Shown: positions 38,274 through 46,527, numbered from the stretch's first letter. The stretch is DNA of 64,000 nucleotides from an uncultured Bacteroidales bacterium (GCA_937914945.1 CALGJF010000066.1:1-64000), one strand, 5' to 3'. The notes: generated from the sequence alone by a model not told the origin. Translations and numbers: made by a program.

Positions 38274-39242
38274 ATGAAGAGAATAGCCACATTCACCCTT
38301 TTAGCTCTGTTTGCATGGACACAATGCAACGCCCAACACGAACAGCGCGGCTTTGTGAGAACACTGAGCCGCCCCAACGCCCCCGGCATGCCCGTTCCCA
38401 ATGTAACAATACGCGTAAAGGGGCTGTTCAATGCTGTCATCACAAACGAAAAAGGAGAATTCGGTATATCGGCTCCCGACAAGAAAGACGGAGACGCCCT
38501 GGTGTTGCAAAGTATAAGAAAAAATGGCTATGAGCTACACGACAAGAGCCTTGTAGGACGCGAATTGGTATTCTCCTCACATGTACCCATTGAAATAATA
38601 ATGGTAGACCTAAAAAAGTTAGAGGCCGACAAACAGCGCATAGAGGATAACGCATACAGAGTGGCGGAAGAGAACTATCGCAAAAGGCTCAAAGAACTTG
38701 AGGAACAAATGGAAGAGGAGCATGTTACTGCCGAAGAATATAAAAAGGAGATACGCCGCCTGCAAAGTAACTACGAAAAATATATCGCACTCATAGGCGA
38801 CATGGCCGAGCGATACGCCCGCACCGATTACAACGAACTCGACTCCATTGATCAGGAGATAAACATCTGCATAGAAAACGGCGATTTAGAGCGCGCCGAC
38901 TCCCTTATACACACCGTGTTCAACCCTGAAACCGTGTTGCAACGCAACAGAGCAGCCAAAGAGGAGATACAAAAAAGAATTGATTTTGCCCAAAAGGTAA
39001 TCGACAAAGCAAACGCCGATAAAGCAGCCTTTCGCCGCGACGAAGAGTATGCCAAGCGTGTATCTGCACTTAGCGAAAACCTTGCAAAGGAATATATGGC
39101 ACAGGAAATGTGGGACAAGGCCGCAGAGAGCATCGGCACCTCGCTCGAAATAAAGCAAATACTCTATGGCAACGATAGTGAACAGGTAAAGGAACTCCTG
39201 AATACCATTTCCGAAATAGAGAAAATGAGGCAAGAAAAATAA
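38274..39242 (+). CDS. Short secreted paralogue of the TPR protein N-terminus
   Basis: A 322-aa protein with a signal peptide (about 1-20, ending CNAQ). It aligns throughout with the first ~300 residues of the TPR protein two genes upstream. Shared features are the N-terminal GFVRTLSRPN motif, a regulatory beta domain (VPNVTIRVKGLFNAVITNEKG), a coiled coil with RIEDNAYRVAEENY, and the diagnostic GDLERADSLIHTVFNP. It ends after roughly one TPR-like helix pair (EYMAQEMWDKAAESIGTSLE) instead of the long array. It could be a partner, competitor or regulator of the long form. No known function. Confidence 0.8.
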   Translation: MKRIATFTLLALFAWTQCNAQHEQRGFVRTLSRPNAPGMPVPNVTIRVKGLFNAVITNEKGEFGISAPDKKDGDALVLQSIRKNGYELHDKSLVGRELVFSSHVPIEIIMVDLKKLEADKQRIEDNAYRVAEENYRKRLKELEEQMEEEHVTAEEYKKEIRRLQSNYEKYIALIGDMAERYARTDYNELDSIDQEINICIENGDLERADSLIHTVFNPETVLQRNRAAKEEIQKRIDFAQKVIDKANADKAAFRRDEEYAKRVSALSENLAKEYMAQEMWDKAAESIGTSLEIKQILYGNDSEQVKELLNTISEIEKMRQEK

Positions 39243-39275
39243 CAGCCTAAACCGTAAAGAAAGAATATTAAAGTA

Positions 39276-39863
39276 ATGCAAAGTAAAAAGAACATATGCG
39301 TCTATTGCGCATCGAGCAGCAAGGTAGATAGCTGCTATACCGATGCAGCCTACACATTGGGCACCCTAATAGGCAAGGAAGGCATGTGCCTTATCACCGG
39401 CGGCGGATGCCAGGGGCTCATGCGCAGTGTGGAGGACGGAGCATTGGCAAGCGGTGGTACAGCCATTGGTGTTATTCCGCAATTTATGGTGGAACAAGGG
39501 TGGCATCACAAAGGTTTGAGCCAACTGCGCATAACCAATGACATGCATGAGCGCAAGCAAACCATGGCCAACCTATCCGATGCCGTAATAGCCCTCCCCG
39601 GCGGCTGCGGCACCATGGAGGAGCTGTGCGAGATAATCACATGGAAACAGCTCGGGCTCTACCTGAACCCCATTGTGATACTCAACATAAACGGATATTA
39701 CAACCACCTCATAAAGCAGTTTGAGCACGCCATAGAGGAGCATTTTATGGGCAAGATTCATGGCGATATATGGCGCGTGGCAACCACTCCCGCCGAAGCC
39801 CTGCAAATAGCAAAAGAGGCACCCCGCTGGAACTGCGAGGTGCGTAAATACGCAGCACTATGA
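39276..39863 (+). CDS. LOG family protein (nucleoside 5'-monophosphate phosphoribohydrolase-like)
   Basis: A 195-aa Rossmann-like protein of the LOG/TIGR00730 family. The motif PGGCGTMEE (108-116) and the upstream GGGCQGLM match family active-site regions. LOG enzymes cleave N6-modified AMP or related nucleotides to base plus ribose 5-phosphate. In non-plant bacteria the physiological substrate is unclear. It is 33 nt after the TPR paralogue and overlaps the DUF4271 gene by 4 nt. Nucleotide-related chemistry beside a TIR gene is suggestive, but LOG genes are common housekeeping genes, so I give the link little weight. Confidence 0.88.
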   Translation: MQSKKNICVYCASSSKVDSCYTDAAYTLGTLIGKEGMCLITGGGCQGLMRSVEDGALASGGTAIGVIPQFMVEQGWHHKGLSQLRITNDMHERKQTMANLSDAVIALPGGCGTMEELCEIITWKQLGLYLNPIVILNINGYYNHLIKQFEHAIEEHFMGKIHGDIWRVATTPAEALQIAKEAPRWNCEVRKYAAL

Positions 39864-40555
39864 CAGGCGGGGCAGTAACATATAATCTATTGACCGACAA
39901 TACGATGCAGTTGCTTTTTGTGCTCAACATCGTAGGCATGGCCTATGTATTCCTGATGAACGGCAGCAGCATTGTGGAGCGCGCCAAAAGCATTTTCTAC
40001 TATGGCAAGCAGTCGAACCCCTTCAACGACCGCACACATATAACGAAAATATGCAATCTGTTGCTCTATCTGCAAACAATCTTCTATTGCAGCATTGTTG
40101 CATTTGCATACATGCAATACTCCACCCCATTCATCGTAGGCGCAACGCCACACATTGTATTTGCTGCGTTTTTTCTGCTTTTCACCATAACACTGCTGCT
40201 GAAAAGAGTTATTTACGATGCCTGCAACCTCACCCTCTTCTCGGGGAGTGTTGCACAGGAGTGGCGACATTCATATTTCTTTACAATAAAGCTGATAGGA
40301 TTCTTGTTGCTGCCATTAGTTGTGTGCGTCATCTTCGTAAGAGATTTCTCCAAACTATATTATACAATATATTTAATTTTTGCCATGCTTATATACATCG
40401 CTGTGGTTATCAGCACGGCTATTAAAATCATTTTCAAGAAAAAATGTAACTATTTGGATATTTTTTTGTATCTTTGCGCACTTGAATTGCTACCTATGGC
40501 AATTTTATGGAGGACACTCCACTTGACAAATGAATTTTTAATAATAAAATTTTAG
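39860..40555 (+). CDS. DUF4271 multi-pass membrane protein
   Basis: A 231-aa protein with about six hydrophobic segments (for example LFVLNIVGMAYVFLM, IVFAAFFLLFTITLLL and LLPLVVCVIFV). This matches DUF4271, a Bacteroidetes family of unknown function that usually lies beside hemD, as it does here 4 nt upstream. Its ATG overlaps the LOG stop. No catalytic motif is visible. Confidence 0.78.
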   Translation: MTGGAVTYNLLTDNTMQLLFVLNIVGMAYVFLMNGSSIVERAKSIFYYGKQSNPFNDRTHITKICNLLLYLQTIFYCSIVAFAYMQYSTPFIVGATPHIVFAAFFLLFTITLLLKRVIYDACNLTLFSGSVAQEWRHSYFFTIKLIGFLLLPLVVCVIFVRDFSKLYYTIYLIFAMLIYIAVVISTAIKIIFKKKCNYLDIFLYLCALELLPMAILWRTLHLTNEFLIIKF

Positions 40556-40559
40556 GACA

Positions 40560-41303
40560 TTGAAAGTAAGCAAGATTTTGGTTTCGCAACCGAAACCGGC
40601 AACAGAGAAATCTCCATATTTCGATATTGCGGCAAAGCATAACGTGCAAATCGACTTCTGTTCTTTTATCAAGGTCGAGGGCGTTACAGCAAAGGAGTTC
40701 AGACAGCAGAAGGTATCTATCCCCGAACATACCGCCATAGTATTCCTTTCGCGCCATGCGATAGACCACTTCTTCACACTGTGCAAGGAGTTGCGCGTTA
40801 CCATCCCCGACGATCTCAAGTATTTCTGCTTGTCGGAGACCATATCGTTATACATACAAAAGTATGTTCAGTACCGCAAACGCAAGGTATTCTTCGGTAA
40901 CGGACATATTCAGGACTTGGAGCCCATCTTTGTAAAGCACAAGACCGAGAAATATTTTGTACCAATGTCCAATGTTCACAACGACGAGCTCAACAGCATC
41001 TTCGATGCACATGGCATATTCCACTCACAGGCCGTAATGTACCGCACCGTGAGTACCGAGATACCCGCAGAGAAGATTATGTCCTACGATATGCTTATCT
41101 TCTTCAGCCCCCACGGGCTCGATTCCTTGAGAAAGAATGTTCCCGACTACGTACAGGGCGAGCAGAAGATTGCATGCTTTGGAAACATCACCGCCAACTG
41201 CATACGCAACATAGGCCTGCGCTTGGATTTGGAGGCTCCCACAGCCAACCTCACAAACATGCCGGCCGCGCTCGACAACTATCTCACAAAGAACAACGCA
41301 TAA
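40560..41303 (+). CDS. hemD: Uroporphyrinogen-III synthase
   Basis: A 247-aa HemD-type protein that closes and rearranges hydroxymethylbilane to uroporphyrinogen III in tetrapyrrole synthesis. The N-terminus KVSKILVSQPKPATEKSPYF and the segment LIFFSPHGLDSLRKN resemble Bacteroidetes HemD. The first codon is TTG at 40560, just after AGGA. No ATG in frame would keep the conserved KILVSQPKP segment, so the TTG start is preferred. It follows the DUF4271 gene by 4 nt and ends at a hairpin terminator. HemD is poorly conserved, so the name rests partly on context. Confidence 0.83.
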   Translation: MKVSKILVSQPKPATEKSPYFDIAAKHNVQIDFCSFIKVEGVTAKEFRQQKVSIPEHTAIVFLSRHAIDHFFTLCKELRVTIPDDLKYFCLSETISLYIQKYVQYRKRKVFFGNGHIQDLEPIFVKHKTEKYFVPMSNVHNDELNSIFDAHGIFHSQAVMYRTVSTEIPAEKIMSYDMLIFFSPHGLDSLRKNVPDYVQGEQKIACFGNITANCIRNIGLRLDLEAPTANLTNMPAALDNYLTKNNA

Positions 41304-41318
41304 GAGCAACATAAATAG

Positions 41319-41360
41319 AAAAAAAGCCTGTCCTTCACCCTGTCCGACAGGCTTTTTTTA
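41319..41360 (+). terminator. Rho-independent terminator after hemD
   Basis: Stem AGCCTGTC / GACAGGCT with a 13-nt loop and seven T (41353-41359), flanked on the left by an A run. It separates hemD from rnpA. Confidence 0.8.
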
Positions 41361-41361
41361 T

Positions 41362-41369
41362 TATCTTCG
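41362..41369 (+). promoter_or_regulatory. Putative -7 box for rnpA-yidD-tatD
   Basis: TATCTTCG is one base off TAnnTTTG. It is directly after the hemD terminator and 38 bp before the rnpA ATG. No clear -33 box. Confidence 0.35.
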
Positions 41370-41407
41370 CAACCGAACGACAATACAAACAACACATCCA
41401 AGGAGCT

Positions 41408-41809
41408 ATGCGCGAAAACGGTTTTCCACTGAAAGAACACCTCAAAAGCAAGAGCATTATAGACCAACTATACGCAACAGGCACATCGGTAACAGCCTTT
41501 CCACTGCGAGCTGTGTTCATGGAGTTGCCCGCAGAGAGCCCCCTCTGCACAGCAAACATACTTATAAGCGTTGCCAAGAGACGCTTTCGCCATGCCGTTG
41601 ACCGCAACCTTGTGAAACGCCGCATACGCGAGGCCTACCGCCTTAACAAGCAACCCTTTGTTGCCACCCTTAACGAACAGAACAAAAAAATGGCAGTAGC
41701 CATTATATACATAGACACCAAGCACAGCAGCACGGAATTCATAAAGAAAAAAATGCACAGACTGCTTGCCTCAATAATTGAGAAGAACAATAAGGTATGC
41801 GAAAACTAA
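41408..41809 (+). CDS. rnpA: Ribonuclease P protein component
   Basis: A 133-aa RnpA, the protein that helps the RNase P RNA trim tRNA 5' leaders. The RNR motif lies in HAVDRNLVKRRIREAYR, preceded by LISVAKRRFR, and the basic character is normal. It overlaps yidD by 13 nt, a widely conserved arrangement. Confidence 0.93.
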   Translation: MRENGFPLKEHLKSKSIIDQLYATGTSVTAFPLRAVFMELPAESPLCTANILISVAKRRFRHAVDRNLVKRRIREAYRLNKQPFVATLNEQNKKMAVAIIYIDTKHSSTEFIKKKMHRLLASIIEKNNKVCEN

Positions 41810-42018
41810 TAACAAACCTGCTCATCCTGCCCATACGCTTCTACCAGAAGTGCATATCGCCCCTCACACCACCCTCCTGCCGTTTCACCCCCACCTGCTC
41901 ACAATATGCAGTAGAAGCAATAACCAAGCATGGCCCCATAAAAGGGCTATACCTTGCCGTGCGTCGTTTGCTTCGCTGCCACCCATGGGGAGGCTCGGGA
42001 TACGACCCCGTTCCATGA
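41797..42018 (+). CDS. yidD: Membrane protein insertion efficiency factor YidD
   Basis: A 73-aa YidD with the family hallmark YQKCISPLTPPSCRFTPTCS and CHPWGGSGYDPVP near the C-terminus. It assists YidC-dependent insertion at the inner membrane. It overlaps rnpA upstream and tatD downstream (ATGA). Confidence 0.95.
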   Translation: MRKLITNLLILPIRFYQKCISPLTPPSCRFTPTCSQYAVEAITKHGPIKGLYLAVRRLLRCHPWGGSGYDPVP

Positions 42019-42650
42019 GATTCATAGATATTCATACACACCATGCCACGACACAGCCGCACATAACCGGCATCATAAACAGCGGCACCACGGCTGCGCC
42101 ACGCAACACTCCATGCTCCGTGGGTATTCACCCATGGCACATCACCACCGCATGGGAAGAGGATATGCACAAACTGCACGACGCTGCACGGCAGAGCAAT
42201 GTGGTTGCCATAGGAGAGTGCGGCATCGACAAGGTGAAAAGCCCTGCCGACATAACCCTGCAAACAGAGATTCTTGCAGCGCAAGCCCTCCTTGCCGAAG
42301 GGTGTGGGAAACCACTCATACTGCATTGCGTAAAAGCACAAGAGGAGATAATAAGGCTGCACCGCCGCATAGCCCCAAAACAGGCATGGATAATTCATGG
42401 ATTCCGCGGCAAGCCCCAACAGGCAGAACAACTGCTGCGTGAGGGGTTCTATCTATCGTTTGGCATGCAGTACAACAGCGAAAGCCTTGCCATCACCCCC
42501 ATCGACCGCCTGTTTATAGAGAGCGACACCGCCCAAACAGCCATAGAGGATATATACCGGGCTGTTGCCGCCTGCCGCGGGACCGATATTGAAGAGCTTG
42601 CAAGCAGCATAGTGCAGAATGCCATACGTTGCAATATAAACATTTTATAG
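42015..42650 (+). CDS. TatD family metal-dependent hydrolase
   Basis: A 211-aa amidohydrolase-fold protein. Metal and active-site motifs are IDIHTH at the N-terminus, GIHPWH, GECGID (metal-bridging glutamate), LHCVKA, IIHGFRG and IESDT. TatD proteins are 3'-5' DNA exonucleases in several bacteria; the role here is inferred. The ATG at 42015 overlaps the yidD stop by 4 nt. A longer frame from 41778 only reads through rnpA/yidD and is rejected. It is a little short for TatD (usually about 250-260), a compact form often seen in Bacteroidetes. Confidence 0.86.
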   Translation: MRFIDIHTHHATTQPHITGIINSGTTAAPRNTPCSVGIHPWHITTAWEEDMHKLHDAARQSNVVAIGECGIDKVKSPADITLQTEILAAQALLAEGCGKPLILHCVKAQEEIIRLHRRIAPKQAWIIHGFRGKPQQAEQLLREGFYLSFGMQYNSESLAITPIDRLFIESDTAQTAIEDIYRAVAACRGTDIEELASSIVQNAIRCNINIL

Positions 42651-42691
42651 GCAGGCGCGGCGCAAGGGACAATAAAAAGCATAATAAAAAT

Positions 42692-42722
42692 TTGGCAATC
42701 TCATCAAAGAGTTATATCTTTG
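42692..42722 (+). promoter_or_regulatory. Bacteroidetes-type promoter for tRNA-Gln
   Basis: TTG (42692-42694), 20-nt spacer, TATCTTTG (42715-42722). The mature tRNA begins 36 nt downstream. Confidence 0.65.
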
Positions 42723-42757
42723 CATCGCTTAAGCCAAAAGCATAAGCAAAAGAGGAT

Positions 42758-42828
42758 TGTCCTATGGTGTAATGGTAGCACAACAGGTTTTGGTTCTGTT
42801 TGTCTTGGTTCGAATCCAGGTAGGACAA
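42758..42828 (+). tRNA. tRNA-Gln (anticodon TTG)
   Basis: The cloverleaf folds by eye. The acceptor stem TGTCCTA pairs fully with TAGGACA, the D arm contains GGTGTAATGGTAGC, and the anticodon loop TTTTGGT gives TTG. The T arm contains GGTTCGAATCC. The 3' CCA is not encoded. It has its own promoter and is followed immediately by a perfect terminator palindrome. Confidence 0.95.
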
Positions 42829-42870
42829 CACAAAAAGACGGTCGGAATATTCCGACCGTCTTTTTGTGTT
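42827..42870. terminator. Perfect 44-bp palindromic terminator after tRNA-Gln
   Basis: An exact inverted repeat centred on GGAATATTCC, with stem AAAAAGACGGTC and its complement, ending in TTTTT in both directions. The left arm overlaps the last two bases of the tRNA. It can stop both the tRNA transcript and the convergent minus-strand operon that ends at 42921. Confidence 0.88.
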
Positions 42871-42920
42871 GTAATTGACACGGAGAGCACATTGCAAGCC
42901 CCAAGCTATTGCAGGCTCAC

Positions 42921-44054
42921 CTAAATCACCGAGTACAGCATAAACACCCAATGCGCCATGACGGCAGCAGCAATACCACCTATCGTGTGGGCAAGAATAG
43001 CCTTTGAGGTAAGTTCACGATAACCTATGGCATCGAGCATGGCAGTGTGAGTACTCAAATAACCACTCCAACACATACCTATGGCGGTGAACACCGCAAT
43101 GGCATTGCCATCAATCCAACCGGCCGAGGCAAAGTTGGGAACAAGGCCCAAAGCCGCACCTACGGCTCCAAGAGCCGTAATGGGGAACGCAATGAGGTGA
43201 GGATCGTGAAATCCGAACAAAAATTCAAATATAAAACTCAACTTGCCACCCAACCATGGCAGGAGCTCGACACCCTCATAAGCGGCACCGGTGAAATTAC
43301 CACCCGCCGAGGGACCAAAGGTAAAGAGCATGACCAATGTCGATATAATGAGTACACCGGGAATAATAGCTATACCCACATCCACACCGGTGCGACCACC
43401 ATCGAGCAAAGAATCCAATATACGCTGGAAGAGAGGTTTCTTCACCTCCTCGGCCTCAATCTGCTCAACCTCGTCGGCACGGCTTGCATCCTCGTACTTA
43501 TATTGCGGGCAGGCCTTTATCACAAAAAACTGCATTATGCGGGTAGATACCACACAACCGCACATCGCGCCAAAGAGACCAATCAGGGGCTCCACGAAGT
43601 AGCCCTGCCCAACCATAAAAACAATAACCAACAGGCCCATTCCAAACGCCGTACCGAAGTTTGTGAGTGATATAAATTGGAACTTCTTAAAGTATGCACT
43701 GAAACGCTTGTCCTGCGCAAGCGAGATTATAGCAGGGTTATCGCTCAAAAAGGTGAGCACTGCACCAAGCGACGCCACACCCGGCAAGTTGAAAAGCGGT
43801 TTCATGAGCGGGCGCAAGAGCTTTTCGAGCAACGACACCACACCAAATTCCACAAATACACGCCCTATGGCGCCTGTTATCACACAGATAGCCATGAGAT
43901 AGAACACCGTGTTCAGCAACAGGTCGTGTGCGGTACGCATAATAGTATTGAGCATGTTGGCCGTACCCATCTGCGATGCAAGATAGCCGAACAGCAGAAA
44001 GAATATCACCAAACATACAATCCCCGATGGGATAAATTTCAAAATTCGCTTCAT
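42921..44054 (-). CDS. Multi-pass transporter, nucleoside-recognition (gate) / CD0519-CD1768-like family
   Basis: A 377-aa membrane protein with about nine hydrophobic segments. Two gate-like helical blocks (LPGVASLGAVLTFLSDNPAI and GAALGLVPNFASAGWIDGN) resemble the nucleoside-recognition/FeoB-gate superfamily and CD0519/CD1768-type proteins. The substrate is unknown. An acidic cytoplasmic linker (about 195-215) separates the halves. It begins 6 nt after a porin-like gene, which suggests the two act on one solute across both membranes. The transcript should end at the palindrome 42827-42870. Confidence 0.7.
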   Translation of the reverse strand: MKRILKFIPSGIVCLVIFFLLFGYLASQMGTANMLNTIMRTAHDLLLNTVFYLMAICVITGAIGRVFVEFGVVSLLEKLLRPLMKPLFNLPGVASLGAVLTFLSDNPAIISLAQDKRFSAYFKKFQFISLTNFGTAFGMGLLVIVFMVGQGYFVEPLIGLFGAMCGCVVSTRIMQFFVIKACPQYKYEDASRADEVEQIEAEEVKKPLFQRILDSLLDGGRTGVDVGIAIIPGVLIISTLVMLFTFGPSAGGNFTGAAYEGVELLPWLGGKLSFIFEFLFGFHDPHLIAFPITALGAVGAALGLVPNFASAGWIDGNAIAVFTAIGMCWSGYLSTHTAMLDAIGYRELTSKAILAHTIGGIAAAVMAHWVFMLYSVI

Positions 44055-44060
44055 AAAGTA

Positions 44061-45113
44061 TTACTGTTTGAAACTGAGTAAATTCATTCTCCAAGTAACG
44101 CCCACCGACAGATATGTGTAATTGTCGAGCAACACGCCTGCCGGGTTTGTATTATCGCCAAACGAGTATGAGCCCGCAGCATGAATGCGCACATCGTTAC
44201 GCGAATCCTTCAAGGGGAAGAACTCCACGCCCGCGCCCACACGGGTAATCTCGGTATCGGCAGAAACAAGATAATCCTTGCTTGTAGATGCATTGTTCAC
44301 ATCATAGCTTGCTTTGGCAAACAGGTTGAGTTTCTCTGTGGGAGCCCAAGCAACCTTGCCTATAACAGAAAAATCCTTGCCCAAGAAGGCCTGACCGCTT
44401 GCAGCGCGGTTCATTAAATCGAGGTCTACGGTAACCCGGCCCATGTGGAATCGGTTACCCAGCGATATATAGTTCACGAACTTGCCGGGAAGATACTCCA
44501 CAAAATTCACCGAATATAACGATGAGAACCAACCATGTGAGCTCGCCCACATAAGGTTATAGGCAAACATCTCCTCCTGTTTATGCACAGAACCATCGGC
44601 AAGGGTTATATCGCCACGGAAGGGGCTCTCACATATTTGGAAAGAAAACTTATCGGAATGCGAGTCCCCGGCAAATGTGTAGGCCACAGTTCCTCCCAAA
44701 CGATAGCAAGGTATATTGTTCCACCACTCCGAGCAGAAGTAGAGGTCGATGGGCGCAGCATCGTACTCAAAGCCACCGACTGCCACCACCTGCTTACCTG
44801 CCGAAAACTCCCAATCACCTGTTTTATATGCAAGATACACCCAATCGGTTGCGTCAAAGAACGAAGCATCGGAATGTTCTTTGTTCAGTCGCTGGCGCAG
44901 AGAGTAGGAGAAACCACCGCCAATCTCGCCATCGGCACGCAGATTCAGGAATTTTCCTTTGAAACCACAGTTATCATCAACTGCGTTGCCATCGAAATAC
45001 TCGCGCTGATAATCGCCACGCGCCTCCAACCTCAGATTAAGCAAATTTTGTTCCTGTGCATAAGCCACTGCACAAAACAGGGCAGCAAGCCCCAAAAGCA
45101 AACCTTTTTTCAT
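44061..45113 (-). CDS. Outer-membrane beta-barrel protein, phosphate-selective porin O/P-like
   Basis: A 350-aa protein with signal peptide MKKGLLLGLAALFCAVAYAQ. Alternating beta strands follow and the C-terminus ends with an aromatic-rich strand (VGVTWRMNLLSFKQ). Segments such as LRQRLNKEHSDASFFDATDW and EFSAGKQVVAVGGFEYD resemble the OprO/OprP-like porin family. The pore substrate is unknown. The ATG at 45113 gives a proper signal peptide; an upstream frame start adds nine residues before it. It is 34 nt after the acyltransferase gene and 6 nt before the transporter gene. Confidence 0.75.
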   Translation of the reverse strand: MKKGLLLGLAALFCAVAYAQEQNLLNLRLEARGDYQREYFDGNAVDDNCGFKGKFLNLRADGEIGGGFSYSLRQRLNKEHSDASFFDATDWVYLAYKTGDWEFSAGKQVVAVGGFEYDAAPIDLYFCSEWWNNIPCYRLGGTVAYTFAGDSHSDKFSFQICESPFRGDITLADGSVHKQEEMFAYNLMWASSHGWFSSLYSVNFVEYLPGKFVNYISLGNRFHMGRVTVDLDLMNRAASGQAFLGKDFSVIGKVAWAPTEKLNLFAKASYDVNNASTSKDYLVSADTEITRVGAGVEFFPLKDSRNDVRIHAAGSYSFGDNTNPAGVLLDNYTYLSVGVTWRMNLLSFKQ

Positions 45114-45147
45114 AGTGTTTTCACAGTATTTTATAATCACTCTTTTA

Positions 45148-46128
45148 TCAAAAAACGGGCGGTATTGAGTTTACATCCATCTCGTAACTATCATATACAA
45201 CGGCACGCCCGCCAAAGCCCTCTTTCTGGAATATCAGCCCGCAGTTAAGTACATGCCCACCCTGCTCCACCGATGTACCAAAATCGAAATACTCCTTGCC
45301 GGCATAGCGTGTGTGCACAAGGTAATCGAAAAGAAAATCTACCGCACCTGTTTCGCGCCCGGCCTGCACCGAGCCTATGTACTGTACGCGGGCCACGCGC
45401 TCCGTTATGTATAGCACCGTGCCCGCCACGGTATTACCCGCCGCATCAACCACACGAAACAACTTTATATTCCTGGGGAAACGCCCTGCCAACAATTCAA
45501 TCTCGGCAAGCGAATGAACAGGAACAGCCCCATGCTCCTTTTGCAGATTCTCGGCAAGCACCGCCCAAAAGGCAGGATAATCGCCATCCTCCACTATCGA
45601 ATAGCCACAACCTTGCGCACGCTTTACCTTGCGCTTGCGCAGGGTGCTGAAAGGCAATGCCTGCGGCTGCCACACCACCGATGCCACGCGCCTGCGGGCA
45701 AGCACAGCGTTACAGCGAAAGAGAGCATACAAATCCTCCTCGGCAGGGTATGTGGCATATATATGCGGTACGGGGCTATAAACAATCTTCTTAACCCCTG
45801 TGTCGCTCAACAGGAAACAACGCAAAGCATCAAACAGGGCAAGCATTTGCCCAGCACCCACATTGCGCCCCACAAGGAAACCGCCGTATGTGAGCCCGCC
45901 ATGCGATGCAAGCACATCGCCGTCTATGCAAGCCGGCAATAGAGCCACAAGCTCATTGCCTTTATAGAACAGAAGGGAGAAATCCACGAAATGCGGATTG
46001 TAATCGATATAACCACGTTCAAAGAGAAACGTGGCATTCTTGCACCCTGCCACAAAACTATCCCACACGCTTTGCAGCGACCGTGAGTAGCGCACCACTT
46101 TTATAGGTTCTTGGCAAGGGGAGTTCAT
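45148..46128 (-). CDS. GNAT/FemAB-like acyltransferase
   Basis: A 326-aa protein with a GNAT-like fold. It opens with RYSRSLQSVWDSFVAGCKNATFLFERGYIDYN, a region common to such Bacteroidetes enzymes, and later has KLFRVVDAAGNTVAGTVLYI and YFDFGTSVEQGG. It probably transfers an acyl or aminoacyl group to a sugar or amine. It is 4 nt after a sugar ketoisomerase-like cupin gene, which hints at a modified deoxy-amino sugar, but no aminotransferase is present. There is no signal peptide. Confidence 0.68.
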   Translation of the reverse strand: MNSPCQEPIKVVRYSRSLQSVWDSFVAGCKNATFLFERGYIDYNPHFVDFSLLFYKGNELVALLPACIDGDVLASHGGLTYGGFLVGRNVGAGQMLALFDALRCFLLSDTGVKKIVYSPVPHIYATYPAEEDLYALFRCNAVLARRRVASVVWQPQALPFSTLRKRKVKRAQGCGYSIVEDGDYPAFWAVLAENLQKEHGAVPVHSLAEIELLAGRFPRNIKLFRVVDAAGNTVAGTVLYITERVARVQYIGSVQAGRETGAVDFLFDYLVHTRYAGKEYFDFGTSVEQGGHVLNCGLIFQKEGFGGRAVVYDSYEMDVNSIPPVF

Positions 46129-46132
46129 CGGT

Positions 46133-46519
46133 TTATCGTTTTATATATTCCAAAAACTCGTCATAAGAGTTTATGTATGTTGAGGGGTCGTATGTGTGAG
46201 AGGCAAAGACCAACAAAACTGCATCGGGCGAAAAATTGGTAAGCTCGTTCCATGTTTCGGGCGGCACAAGCAACCCCTCGCTACGCGATGTCAAATGATA
46301 GTTATGACGGCCCGCCTTATCCTCAAGGCATATATCCACGCTACCATTCACCGCCACCAAATATTGGTACGACAGTTTATTGGCATGGAAGCCCCTCTTT
46401 ACCCCCTGCGGCACATCGTATATCCAATATATGCGGGTGATGGGGAAAGGCACACTGCCCATGGACTCAGCTATGGTGAGTGAGCCGCGGTTGTCGGTAT
46501 ATGTCTTAATCTTATCCAT
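46133..46519 (-). CDS. WxcM/FdtA-like cupin, putative sugar 3,4-ketoisomerase
   Basis: A 128-aa cupin with the FdtA/QdtA pattern: RGSLTIAESMGSVPFPITRI, GVKRGFHANKLSYQYLVAV (cupin histidines) and LLVPPETWNELTNFSPDAVL. FdtA-type enzymes isomerise dTDP-4-keto-6-deoxyglucose to the 3-keto sugar. The start at 46519 (MDKIKTYTDNRGS) fits the family; a longer frame from 46627 crosses a terminator and is rejected. It leads a transcription unit that may include the acyltransferase, porin and transporter genes. Whether it truly acts on a dTDP-sugar is unproven, as no dTDP-sugar genes are near. Confidence 0.76.
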   Translation of the reverse strand: MDKIKTYTDNRGSLTIAESMGSVPFPITRIYWIYDVPQGVKRGFHANKLSYQYLVAVNGSVDICLEDKAGRHNYHLTSRSEGLLVPPETWNELTNFSPDAVLLVFASHTYDPSTYINSYDEFLEYIKR

Positions 46520-46527
46520 TCTGCTTG

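Noticed and set aside
39276..39863. LOG enzyme as a functional part of the TIR module
   Set aside because: It overlaps the DUF4271-hemD block and is a common housekeeping gene. Only adjacency supports the link.
41778..42014. Upstream extension of TatD
   Set aside because: It reads through rnpA and yidD in another frame, and the IDIHTH motif must be near the N-terminus.
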